From Marinifilum fragile JCM 15579 (GTDB lineage Bacteria > Bacteroidota > Bacteroidia > Bacteroidales > Marinifilaceae), in contig NZ_BAZX01000003.1 of NCBI RefSeq assembly GCF_001310955.1, forward strand, positions 186,001 to 250,000: a stretch of 64,000 bases of DNA, read 5' to 3'. The notes under the pieces were generated by a model that had not been told where the DNA came from, made no database searches, and was given only the letters and a program-made list of their open reading frames with translations. Every line of letters starts with the position of its first letter. Positions within the stretch are counted from its first letter, which is position 1. A program made the translations under genes and the position numbers. Positions 9,504 to 17,216 of the stretch are shown piece after piece.

Positions 9504-10208
9504 TTGAAACGATTACTATTAATACTGCTCTGTCTGTCCTTTTTTTCTTCTGCTTTTTCGCAAAGTAGATATAAGCCTGAAAGCATACTGAATTATCAGA
9601 AAGTTGATCAGAAATGGTTACACTTTGGTTTTACATTGGCCGTAAATAATATGGACTTTGCCATATACAATTCAGGATTAACAGATGCCAGAGCTGAGCA
9701 GGTTGTTTTTTCTCCTGGATTTTCGGTAGGTATTGTTTCCGATTTGCGTTTGCATGAGAATTGGTCTTTAAGATTTTTACCAGGGCTGGAGTTTGGCGAA
9801 CGAACCATTAAATATTCCAATTTGCCACAAGAAGATGTGAAGGTTGAATCGGTTTTGGTGAACCTTCCTTTATTGCTTAAATATCGCGCAAAGCGATTGA
9901 ATAACTATCGACCATATTTAATTGGAGGAGCCAGTTACAAGATTGACGTACAATCGCAAGATGCGCTTGACCCTGAAAATAACATGCTGATTCGTTTAAA
10001 CACTACCGATGTTTATTTGGAATTGGGTGCTGGTATCGATTTTTATTTGCCATACTTTAAGTTGGCTACAGAGTTGAAATTTGCAATAGGTTTACGCGAT
10101 ATCATCAATCATAGCTATGATATTGAGAACCCCGGTTATGAAGCATATACATCTGCAATTCGTGGAATGAACTCTAAAATAGTTACATTGTCCTTTCATT
10201 TCGAGTAA
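9504..10208 (+). CDS. porT: PorT-family outer membrane protein, type IX secretion
   Basis: 234 residues beginning at a TTG codon (MKRLLLILLCLSFFSSAFSQ), which opens a signal peptide cleaved after SFSQ-like sequence; no ATG is available upstream in frame. The rest is a small beta-barrel: alternating hydrophobic strands, conserved blocks FGFTLAVNNMDF and LPGLEFGERT, and a final SFHFE strand. PorT is required for the type IX secretion system that exports CTD-bearing proteins and drives gliding in Bacteroidota. The identification rests on length, the LxFGER-type block and the menG-porT order typical of the phylum. It is probably co-transcribed with menG. Confidence 0.85.
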   Translation: MKRLLLILLCLSFFSSAFSQSRYKPESILNYQKVDQKWLHFGFTLAVNNMDFAIYNSGLTDARAEQVVFSPGFSVGIVSDLRLHENWSLRFLPGLEFGERTIKYSNLPQEDVKVESVLVNLPLLLKYRAKRLNNYRPYLIGGASYKIDVQSQDALDPENNMLIRLNTTDVYLELGAGIDFYLPYFKLATELKFAIGLRDIINHSYDIENPGYEAYTSAIRGMNSKIVTLSFHFE

Positions 10209-10257
10209 TTTTTTACTCTTGCACTTTTTTTACCATTTCACCTTTTTACTTTTTTAC

Positions 10258-11820
10258 ATGATTACTGAAATTGATATTGTTCTGAATCCCAAACAAGCTT
10301 CTGATGAATCTTTTTATAAGCCTATTTTGGCACAAAAACTGGAGGTTAAGGTTGGTAGGATTAATGGAATTCAAATTCTAAGAAAATCTATTGATGCCCG
10401 AAGAAGAGATATCAAGATAAATATGAAGTTTCGTGTTGCAGTGGATGAAAAACTTCCTGTGGCAAAGGAACTGATATTTGATTATTCGAATGTGAAGGAT
10501 AAGAAAAAAGTAATTGTTGTGGGGGCAGGTCCTGCAGGTTTATTTGCAGCTTTACGATTGGTAGAGCTTGGATATTGCCCTATTGTTTTGGAGCGAGGAA
10601 AAAGTGTTGAAGATCGAAAAAAGGACTTGGGGCAGTTGCACAGAACCCGAAATGTAGACCCAGATTCAAACTATTCTTTTGGAGAGGGTGGTGCCGGAAC
10701 TTTCTCGGATGGCAAGTTGTACACCCGATCTAAAAAGCGAGGAAATCTACAGAAGATTTTGAATGTGCTTCATTTTCATGGTGCTCAGGATGAAATTTTG
10801 TACGAGGCTCATCCGCATATTGGAACTGATGTTTTGCCTAAAGTAATTGTAAATATTCGTAAGAGTATTATTGCTGCAGGTGGAGAAGTGCATTTTTCAT
10901 GTAAGGTGATCGATTATTTATTGGATGCCAATAAAATTATAGGTGTGTTAACTCAAGATGGGAATACATTTAAGGGAGAAGCAGTGATTTTGGCAACAGG
11001 TCATTCGGCTCGTGATGTATACCGAAAGTTAAATGAATCTGACATCGATATTGAAGCAAAATCTTTTGCAATGGGGGTTCGTATCGAACATCCACAGGAC
11101 TTAATTGACCAAATTCAATATCACAACCCAAACGGAAGAGGAAAGTATTTACCAGCGGCCAGTTACAGTTTTGTACAGCAGGTTGAAGGACGTGGCGTGT
11201 ATTCCTTCTGTATGTGTCCGGGTGGAGTAATTGTTCCGGCGGCAACAGGCGAAAATCAGCAAGTGGTAAACGGAATGTCATCCTCAGGAAGAAATACTGC
11301 CTTTGCCAATTCGGGGATGGCTGTTGAAATTCGCACCGAAGATTTATCGGAATATGAGAAATTCGGTCCCTTGGCGGGATTGCACTTTCAAGAAGATTTG
11401 GAGGCTCAAGCATTTGTTGAAGGAGGTGAGAACCTAACGGCTCCTGCCCAGCGCATGGTCGATTTTGTTGAGGGAAGAAAAAGTGAAAGCCTGCCAAAAA
11501 CTTCCTATCATCCCGGAGTTGTGTCATCCGAAATGCACAAATGGTTACCTAAACATATTGCTTACCGATTACAGGAAGGATTTAAGGCATTTGGCAGAAA
11601 ATCGAAAGGATTTCTGACCAATAAAGCCGTAATCTTAGGTGTGGAGTCACGTACATCTTCGCCGGTAAGAATACCAAGAGATCGTGAAACTTTTCAGCAT
11701 ACCAAAATCGAAGGACTATTCCCTTGTGGAGAAGGTGCTGGTTATGCCGGTGGAATTGTTTCGGCTGCTATGGATGGCGAACAATGTGCCGAAGCTTTTG
11801 ATAGATTTGTTACTAGCTAG
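10258..11820 (+). CDS. FAD-dependent oxidoreductase (COG2509-type dehydrogenase)
   Basis: 520 residues. The ATG at 10258 (MITEIDIVLNPKQAS) is chosen over an earlier in-frame TTG at 10219, whose extra residues look like translated spacer. Residues 1-80 form the small N-terminal domain typical of this family. A Rossmann FAD motif GAGPAG follows at 89-94 with the acidic LERG at the end of strand two. NYSFGEGGAGTFSDGKL and the C-terminal GEGAGYAGGIVSAAMDG are hallmark blocks of the COG2509 uncharacterised FAD-utilising dehydrogenases. The physiological substrate is not known. It starts 49 bases after porT, so it may be the last gene of the menG operon. The 21-bp repeat array begins 60 bases after its stop. 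Confidence 0.9.
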   Translation: MITEIDIVLNPKQASDESFYKPILAQKLEVKVGRINGIQILRKSIDARRRDIKINMKFRVAVDEKLPVAKELIFDYSNVKDKKKVIVVGAGPAGLFAALRLVELGYCPIVLERGKSVEDRKKDLGQLHRTRNVDPDSNYSFGEGGAGTFSDGKLYTRSKKRGNLQKILNVLHFHGAQDEILYEAHPHIGTDVLPKVIVNIRKSIIAAGGEVHFSCKVIDYLLDANKIIGVLTQDGNTFKGEAVILATGHSARDVYRKLNESDIDIEAKSFAMGVRIEHPQDLIDQIQYHNPNGRGKYLPAASYSFVQQVEGRGVYSFCMCPGGVIVPAATGENQQVVNGMSSSGRNTAFANSGMAVEIRTEDLSEYEKFGPLAGLHFQEDLEAQAFVEGGENLTAPAQRMVDFVEGRKSESLPKTSYHPGVVSSEMHKWLPKHIAYRLQEGFKAFGRKSKGFLTNKAVILGVESRTSSPVRIPRDRETFQHTKIEGLFPCGEGAGYAGGIVSAAMDGEQCAEAFDRFVTS

Positions 11821-12133
11821 GAGTTGACCTTTGAATGTGTGTACTCGCATTTTTGAAGAAGATAATTACTATCGGTATATTTCCCCACACATCAGGTGAT
11901 GGTTTCCCGGACCTCAGGCAGAGCAAACACATTTACAGGAACTTTTTCCCAACTACATGGGAGTATTCCCCAACTACTCTTTGGTCTGATATCACTATGA
12001 AAAATAGTTTGCGAATCACAAAAAAGTGTTTACGGATCAGTAAATAGATAGTGAAGATCAATAAAACGATAGTAAAGATCATATTTGAGGTCATGAAGAT
12101 CATCAAAAAAGTAATGAGGATCACTAATAATAT

Positions 12134-12154
12134 CATCAAGATCGGATCTTGATG
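12134..12154. repeat. Dyad centre of the 21-bp-phased array
   Basis: CATCAAGATC and GATCTTGATG, perfect 10-base arms around a single G at 12144. Repeat orientation flips here: GATCA units lie to the left, TGATC units to the right, and the phase slips from 21 to 5 bases between the two central GATC sites. Confidence 0.9.
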
Positions 12155-12290
12155 CCTAAAATGATGATCTTTATAGCTTAAATAATGATCTTCATGAACT
12201 TATTTATGATCTGTATATATTTATAACTGATCTGTAAGGGCATATTTGTGATCTTTACAACTATTTTATTGATTCGCATGTGTTATACCA

Positions 12291-12416
12291 TGTCCGGGAA
12301 GCAGTTCCTGGTAGTTGTGAGAAGGTCAAACATGTCTTGGAAATGGTTCCTTGCCGTTGGGAGTGAGTTCAATTTGTCTTGCGCGTACTACTTCATGGGT
12401 TGGGAATGATTCACTA
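12291..12416 (+). repeat. Three 42-bp direct repeats on the right flank
   Basis: Segments beginning TGTC at 12291, 12333 and 12375 align over 42 bases. Shared blocks are TGTCxxGGAA, GTTCCT and GTTGxGAG, and the third copy is more diverged and one base longer. Each is made of two 21-base half-units, so this is a higher-order period of the neighbouring array. Confidence 0.7.
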
Positions 12417-12485
12417 TTGGCAAGGAGGCAACTTCTGATGTATTTATTTGAGAAGCTCAACCATTACACAATAGGTATAGTGGGC

Positions 12486-13256
12486 TTAATACTCTCCTCT
12501 TCTAAACTCCGAGCAAATAATAGCAGTTGCCACAGACACATTTAATGATTCGGATGTTTCCTGATCGGCTGGGAAGTTTGGAATAAATAGTTTATCGCTC
12601 ACCAATTGTCCAATTTCTTCGGATATTCCCTGACCTTCGTTACCCATTACAATAAAACCTTTGTTTTGCAAATCGCATTTGTATATGGTTTCACCTTCCA
12701 AAAAAGTTCCATATACAGGAAAATCCTTTGATTGATGCGAGGAAATCAAATCATGTAAAGAAGTGTAGGTAACTTTTACACGCGCTATAGCTCCCATACT
12801 TGCCTGTATCACCTTAGGGTTGTATACATCCACTGTGTTTTGTGAGCAAAAGATGTTCTTAATTCCAAACCAATCGGCAATGCGGATGATGGTACCCAGG
12901 TTGCCAGGATCCTGAACATCATCAAGTAATATCGATAAGGAGTTTTTTATGATGCTTGCATCGATATTATTAGTAGGAATCTTGAAAACGGCAAGAACTG
13001 GCGATGGTGTTTTTAAACTGCTTACCTTTTTCATCAGGTTGGCATCGGTTTCAATCCGATTTTCAATCTGATTGAGATGTCCTGTAGTTGGTGCATTCTT
13101 CCAATCAGAAGTATGTACCAGGTAAGCAACTTTTATGTTGGTTTGTAGCAGGTCCATTACCAACTTATCACCTTCGGCAACAAAAAGTTGATGAGAATCT
13201 CTATATTTTTTCTTTTGTAAGCTGGATATGAGTTTGATTTGATTTTTCGAGAGCAC
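12486..13256 (-). CDS. TrmH/SpoU-family RNA 2'-O-ribose methyltransferase
   Basis: 256 residues, the two-part plan of the SpoU superfamily. An N-terminal substrate-binding domain (residues 1-95) resembles L30e/L7Ae folds. The knotted SPOUT catalytic domain carries motif 1 DDVQDPGNLGTIIR (113-125, with the conserved N118 and R125), motif 2 MGNEGQGIS (204-212) and motif 3 SLNVSVATAI (237-246). It transfers a methyl group from SAM to a ribose 2'-OH in rRNA or tRNA. The target (RlmB-like or TrmH-like) cannot be assigned from sequence alone. It is divergent from tamL across a 154-base gap and ends next to the repeat array. Confidence 0.92.
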   Translation of the reverse strand: MLSKNQIKLISSLQKKKYRDSHQLFVAEGDKLVMDLLQTNIKVAYLVHTSDWKNAPTTGHLNQIENRIETDANLMKKVSSLKTPSPVLAVFKIPTNNIDASIIKNSLSILLDDVQDPGNLGTIIRIADWFGIKNIFCSQNTVDVYNPKVIQASMGAIARVKVTYTSLHDLISSHQSKDFPVYGTFLEGETIYKCDLQNKGFIVMGNEGQGISEEIGQLVSDKLFIPNFPADQETSESLNVSVATAIICSEFRRGEY

Positions 13257-13368
13257 TGCTAAAAGCTTAAAAGTTAGTAAATCAGACTGTTTGTATTGGT
13301 GTTTTCAAAGAATAAAAGCAATGCACGTAAATGTTTCATATGCATTACAAATTATTAATTGATATAAG

Positions 13369-13376
13369 TATCTTTG
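13369..13376 (+). promoter_or_regulatory. Putative tamL promoter -7 box
   Basis: TATCTTTG matches TAnnTTTG, 34 bases before the tamL start, in the gap shared with the divergent methyltransferase gene. The -33 box is weak. Confidence 0.5.
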
Positions 13377-13410
13377 TTGTAGTTTAAACCGATAAATAAT
13401 CAATTCATTC

Positions 13411-15801
13411 TTGAAAGCTATTCTAAAATACAAAAGTAGTTATTATTTCCCGATTTTACTTTTCTTTCTGAGTTTCTTACTTGGTATGAGTTCTTGTTCA
13501 ACTACCAAGTATGTTGGGGAAGATGAATACCTTTTGAACAAAGTTATTGTTAAGGTGGATGATAAATCTGTGCCTTCAGGTGATCTTAAAAAAAATATCA
13601 AACAAAAGTCCAACTTGAAAATTTTAGGTGCTTGGCGTTTTCATCTGGGGCTTTATAATCTGTCTGGTAAGGATAAAACTAAAGGCTTTAACAAGTGGCT
13701 TAGACGAATAGGTGAAGAACCTGTTATTTATGAGGATTTTCAGACGAAGAGATCGGTAGCTCAGTTGCAGCTTTACATGAAGAAAAAAGGCTACTACGAT
13801 GCTGTAATAAAAGATTCTGTTGCTTTTAAAAAGAAAAAAGCAAAGGTGTATTACACGATAACAGCCAACCAGCCTTATCGATATCGTAAGATTTATCACC
13901 AACTTGATGATTTGCCTTATAACTTTTTATCTCAATCGCAGAAGGTGGGAGAAATGTCGGACTCTACTCAGATTCGAGTTTATGTAAATGAAGATAAACA
14001 AGATGCGAAAGTGAAGGAGGGAAGTAAGGTAGACTCTGATGTGCTTGGAGAAGAGAGAATGAGAATTTTTAAAATGCTTAAGAATAAGGGGTATTTTAAT
14101 TTCTCAAGAGAGTATATTCATTTTATGATGGATAGCACGAAGAAAGATCATCAAATGGATGTTTTTGTTGGCTTGAAAAAGCCTTTGAATGAAAAGGCAA
14201 GCAAAAAGTATCGGATTAATAAAATTAAAATCCTTACCGAATATGACCCCAAGTTGATGCTGATGAATGATTCAATTTATTTGTCGGAATTGGATACTTT
14301 GGTGCATAAGGATGTGGAGTTTATTTATAGAAATAAGCTTAAAATAAAGCCTGATGTGATTTTATCCTCAATTCGAATAAAAAAAGGGGATTTGTACAAT
14401 TTGAATTCTGTTTCTCAATCATACAGTAGGTTACAGCAATTGAATCAATTTAAGTTTGTGAATATAAACTTTGATGAGGATGCAAAAGCAACTGATGATG
14501 AATACGGTAGTTTGAATTGTGTGATTCAATTAAGTCCACATAACTTGCAATTCTATTCATTCGAGTTGGAAGGAACCAATTCTTCTGGAAATATTGGGTT
14601 TGCAGGCAATTTGAATTATCAGCATAAAAATTTGTTCGGTGGTGCCGAGGTATTGGATGTTCAGCTTTCTACGGCCAGAGAAAATGTGAAGTCGAGTGAG
14701 CAAACAAATTTTAGTTCTTCAGAATATGGTATTGTTTCCAAATTGAGTATACCTAAATTTTTACTTCCTTTTTTCGATGCTGAAAAATTCAGAGAATCAT
14801 ACAATCCAAGGACCATATTTTCACTTTCCTATAATTTTCAGAAACGTCCCGACTATACCAGAACAATTGCTGATGCAAGTTTTGGGTATTTTTGGAAATC
14901 GTCGAAGTATTTGAGACACACCTTTAACTTGGTTGAGTTGAACTTTGTTGATGTGAAAGATTTAAGTGAAGATTTTCTGAATGATATTAATAATCTTTAC
15001 ATTCAAAACTCCTTTACCGATCACGTTATCGCTACTACAAGATATTCGGTAACTTATAATAATCAGAATATTAATATTCCCAAAAATTACAATTACCTAA
15101 GGGTAAGTGCAGAGGTGGCAGGTAATACTTTAAAAACCATCGATAATATTTTGGGAAGGTCAAAAAGAAATGATTACGACTCAGAGGGAAATATTGAGGG
15201 AACTTACCACGACTTTTTAGGAATTAGATATGCGCAATATGTGAAAGGTGATGTTGAATATCGCTTTAATCACTACATCAACCGCGCAAATAATATGGTA
15301 TACCGTGTGTTCTTTGGGATTGGTTATCCTTATGGAAATTTAGAGGTGTTGCCATTCGAGAAAAGCTATTTCTCAGGAGGAGCAAATGGGATTAGAGCCT
15401 GGCAAGTAAGATCTTTAGGGCCTGGTTCATATGTTGATGAGGGATCTACTTATCCAAATAATGCAGCTGATCTTAAAATAGAAGCAAACCTTGAGTATCG
15501 ATTTAAACTCTTTTGGGCATTGGAAGGAGCGTTATTTCTTGATGCAGGAAACATATGGGCAATTTCGAAAAAAGATGATAGAAAAGGAGCAGATTTTCAA
15601 TTCGATCGTTTTTACGAAGAAATTGCAATTGGAACCGGGTTCGGAACGAGAGTAGATTTAAAATTTATCCTATTCCGTTTGGATTTAGGTTTAAAATTGA
15701 GAGATCCGTCAAAAGTAGGTAGTGAACGTTGGATTATTGCTAAGCGTCCGTTTAAACTCAATCAGTTAACGTTCAATATAGGGATAGGGTATCCATTTTA
15801 A
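13411..15801 (+). CDS. tamL: TamL-type lipoprotein of the BamA/TamA family
   Basis: 796 residues from a TTG start. This start is needed to include the signal peptide, whose lipobox MSSC places the lipidated cysteine at C29 followed by STTKYV. Lipidation distinguishes Bacteroidota TamL from proteobacterial TamA. Residues 30-380 form POTRA-like repeats; from about 390 a 16-strand Omp85 barrel follows with GGANGIRAW at 656-664 and an aromatic C-terminus (IGIGYPF). TamL with TamB is thought to help assemble outer-membrane proteins or move lipids between membranes. The barrel C-terminal strand and the length are intact. tamB is not next to it here. It is monocistronic by spacing. Confidence 0.9.
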   Translation: MKAILKYKSSYYFPILLFFLSFLLGMSSCSTTKYVGEDEYLLNKVIVKVDDKSVPSGDLKKNIKQKSNLKILGAWRFHLGLYNLSGKDKTKGFNKWLRRIGEEPVIYEDFQTKRSVAQLQLYMKKKGYYDAVIKDSVAFKKKKAKVYYTITANQPYRYRKIYHQLDDLPYNFLSQSQKVGEMSDSTQIRVYVNEDKQDAKVKEGSKVDSDVLGEERMRIFKMLKNKGYFNFSREYIHFMMDSTKKDHQMDVFVGLKKPLNEKASKKYRINKIKILTEYDPKLMLMNDSIYLSELDTLVHKDVEFIYRNKLKIKPDVILSSIRIKKGDLYNLNSVSQSYSRLQQLNQFKFVNINFDEDAKATDDEYGSLNCVIQLSPHNLQFYSFELEGTNSSGNIGFAGNLNYQHKNLFGGAEVLDVQLSTARENVKSSEQTNFSSSEYGIVSKLSIPKFLLPFFDAEKFRESYNPRTIFSLSYNFQKRPDYTRTIADASFGYFWKSSKYLRHTFNLVELNFVDVKDLSEDFLNDINNLYIQNSFTDHVIATTRYSVTYNNQNINIPKNYNYLRVSAEVAGNTLKTIDNILGRSKRNDYDSEGNIEGTYHDFLGIRYAQYVKGDVEYRFNHYINRANNMVYRVFFGIGYPYGNLEVLPFEKSYFSGGANGIRAWQVRSLGPGSYVDEGSTYPNNAADLKIEANLEYRFKLFWALEGALFLDAGNIWAISKKDDRKGADFQFDRFYEEIAIGTGFGTRVDLKFILFRLDLGLKLRDPSKVGSERWIIAKRPFKLNQLTFNIGIGYPF

Positions 15802-15983
15802 TCTGGATTTTCGGAAGAAATTAAGGTCTTGTTTATGCTTTATTAAAAATAGTTTAATTGCATTCGTTTGCATAATTTTCTTATAGACAAAACGGTGCAA
15901 AATTTATTATTTCTTTTTAACTTCGTGGTGAAATTTAGACTTTCCGACGATTTTATAAGAACTATCCGATAAATTATATTATT

Positions 15984-17060
15984 ATGAAACGAGTATTAGA
16001 TGTTGTTAAACCGGGTGTAGTAACCGGTGATGATGTGCAAAAATTATTTCAGGTTGCTAAAGAAGAAGGTTTTGCAATCCCAGCTGTAAACGTAGTTGGT
16101 ACTAACTCAATTAATGCTGCATTAGAAGCTGCCAAACAAGTAAATTCACCAATTATCATTCAGTTCTCGAATGGTGGTGCATCTTTCTTCTCAGGTAAGG
16201 GAATCAATGCAGAAGGACAAAGTGCTGCAATTATTGGAGCTGTTGCTGGAGCTAAATACGTTCATGCAATTGCTGAGCATTATGGCATTCCAGTAATTCT
16301 ACATACGGATCACGCTGCAAAAAAATTGTTACCATGGATCGACGGTTTATTGGATGCTGGTGAAGAGTTTTTTGCTCAAACAGGAAAACCATTGTTTAGC
16401 TCACACATGCTAGATTTATCAGAAGAAACTCTAGAAGAAAACATTGAAACTTGTGTGAAGTATTTCGAGCGCATGAACAAAATGGGTATGACTATCGAAA
16501 TTGAATTAGGTTGTACTGGTGGTGAAGAAGATGGTGTTGACAATACAGATATGGATAACTCATTATTGTATACTCAACCTGAAGATGTTGCTTTAGCTTA
16601 CGAAGCATTATCTAAAGTGTCTTCTAGTTTTACAATTGCTGCATCATTTGGTAATGTGCATGGTGTTTACAAGCCAGGTAATGTTGTATTGACTCCTAAG
16701 ATTTTGGATAACTCACAAAAGTTTATCTCAGAAAAATATGCGGTAGCTGATAATACTGTTGATTTCGTATTCCACGGTGGTTCAGGTTCAACTTTAGAAG
16801 AAATTCGTGAAGCAATTTCTTATGGAGTTATCAAAATGAACATTGATACAGATACACAATGGGCATTCTGGAACGGAGTACGTGAATTCGAAGCTGCAAA
16901 TCACGATTACTTGCAAGGTCAAATCGGTAACCCAGAAGGTGACGACAAACCAAACAAGAAATACTACGATCCAAGAAAATGGATGCGTGAAGGTGAAGTG
17001 GGAATGAGAGACCGTTTAGTTCAGGCTTTCGAAGACCTAAATGCTGTAGGACGCAACTAG
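15984..17060 (+). CDS. fbaA: Class II fructose-bisphosphate aldolase
   Basis: 358 residues, close to the E. coli FbaA length and numbering. Catalytic D109 and zinc ligand H110 are in HTDH (107-110), E174 in IEIELG, and the remaining zinc ligands are H226 (NVHG) and H264 (FHGGSG). The enzyme splits fructose-1,6-bisphosphate into dihydroxyacetone phosphate and glyceraldehyde-3-phosphate in the cytosol and runs in reverse for gluconeogenesis. It is a single-gene unit with a promoter gap of 180 bases and a strong terminator. The coding sequence is rich in favoured codons, which fits high expression. Confidence 0.97.
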   Translation: MKRVLDVVKPGVVTGDDVQKLFQVAKEEGFAIPAVNVVGTNSINAALEAAKQVNSPIIIQFSNGGASFFSGKGINAEGQSAAIIGAVAGAKYVHAIAEHYGIPVILHTDHAAKKLLPWIDGLLDAGEEFFAQTGKPLFSSHMLDLSEETLEENIETCVKYFERMNKMGMTIEIELGCTGGEEDGVDNTDMDNSLLYTQPEDVALAYEALSKVSSSFTIAASFGNVHGVYKPGNVVLTPKILDNSQKFISEKYAVADNTVDFVFHGGSGSTLEEIREAISYGVIKMNIDTDTQWAFWNGVREFEAANHDYLQGQIGNPEGDDKPNKKYYDPRKWMREGEVGMRDRLVQAFEDLNAVGRN

Positions 17061-17081
17061 TCTTTAAAATATTTAATTGTA

Positions 17082-17112
17082 AAGCTCGGATGATTTTATC
17101 CGGGCTTTTTTG
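17082..17112 (+). terminator. Terminator of fbaA
   Basis: AAGCTCGGAT / ATCCGGGCTT stem with one G-U pair, followed by six T, 20 bases after the stop codon. Confidence 0.85.
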
Positions 17113-17216
17113 TTTGTATTTGATATAAAAAGCAAAAGCATTTAGGAATTAGACCTAATATTTTGCAAATTTGAGCTTACCCTAATTTGTATATCAATAA
17201 CCTTAAAATTTAACAC

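Larger units (their letters stand above)
11881..12425. repeat. 21-bp-phased repeat array with dyad symmetry, gene-free
   Basis: Short motifs recur at an exact 21-base step. Left flank: TTCCC-type motifs at 11885, 11906, 11948 and 11969, with a weak copy at 11927. Left core: GATCA at 12035, 12056, 12077, 12098, 12119 and 12140 (AATCA at 12014), usually preceded by AA. Right core, inverted: GATC preceded by T at 12166, 12187, 12208, 12229 and 12250, with GATT at 12271 and the central 12145. Right flank: GGGA/TTGGA motifs near 12293, 12314, 12335, 12356, 12377 and 12399. The 12-16 bases between motifs vary freely. The two halves are mirror images about 12144. All frames carry stops, so it is not coding now. 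Reading through in one frame gives heptads ending in K/R-I. No known element is recognised. Confidence 0.85.

Noticed and set aside
10219-10257. Upstream TTG start for the FAD oxidoreductase
   Set aside because: The extra 13 residues are translated spacer sequence rich in phenylalanine. The ATG at 10258 begins the family-like N-terminus.
11835-12139. Two overlapping short coding frames in the repeat region
   Set aside because: Their peptides are heptad echoes of the 21-base repeat, they lack a ribosome-binding site, overlap each other on opposite strands and end at random stops.
12014-12275. Chromosome replication origin based on many GATC sites
   Set aside because: No DnaA boxes, no dnaA or dnaN next to it. 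GATC clustering at oriC is an enterobacterial feature tied to SeqA and Dam, which are not typical of Bacteroidota.
11881-12425. CRISPR array
   Set aside because: The recurring motifs are only about 5-9 bases, the unit is 21 bases, orientation inverts in the middle and no cas genes are nearby.
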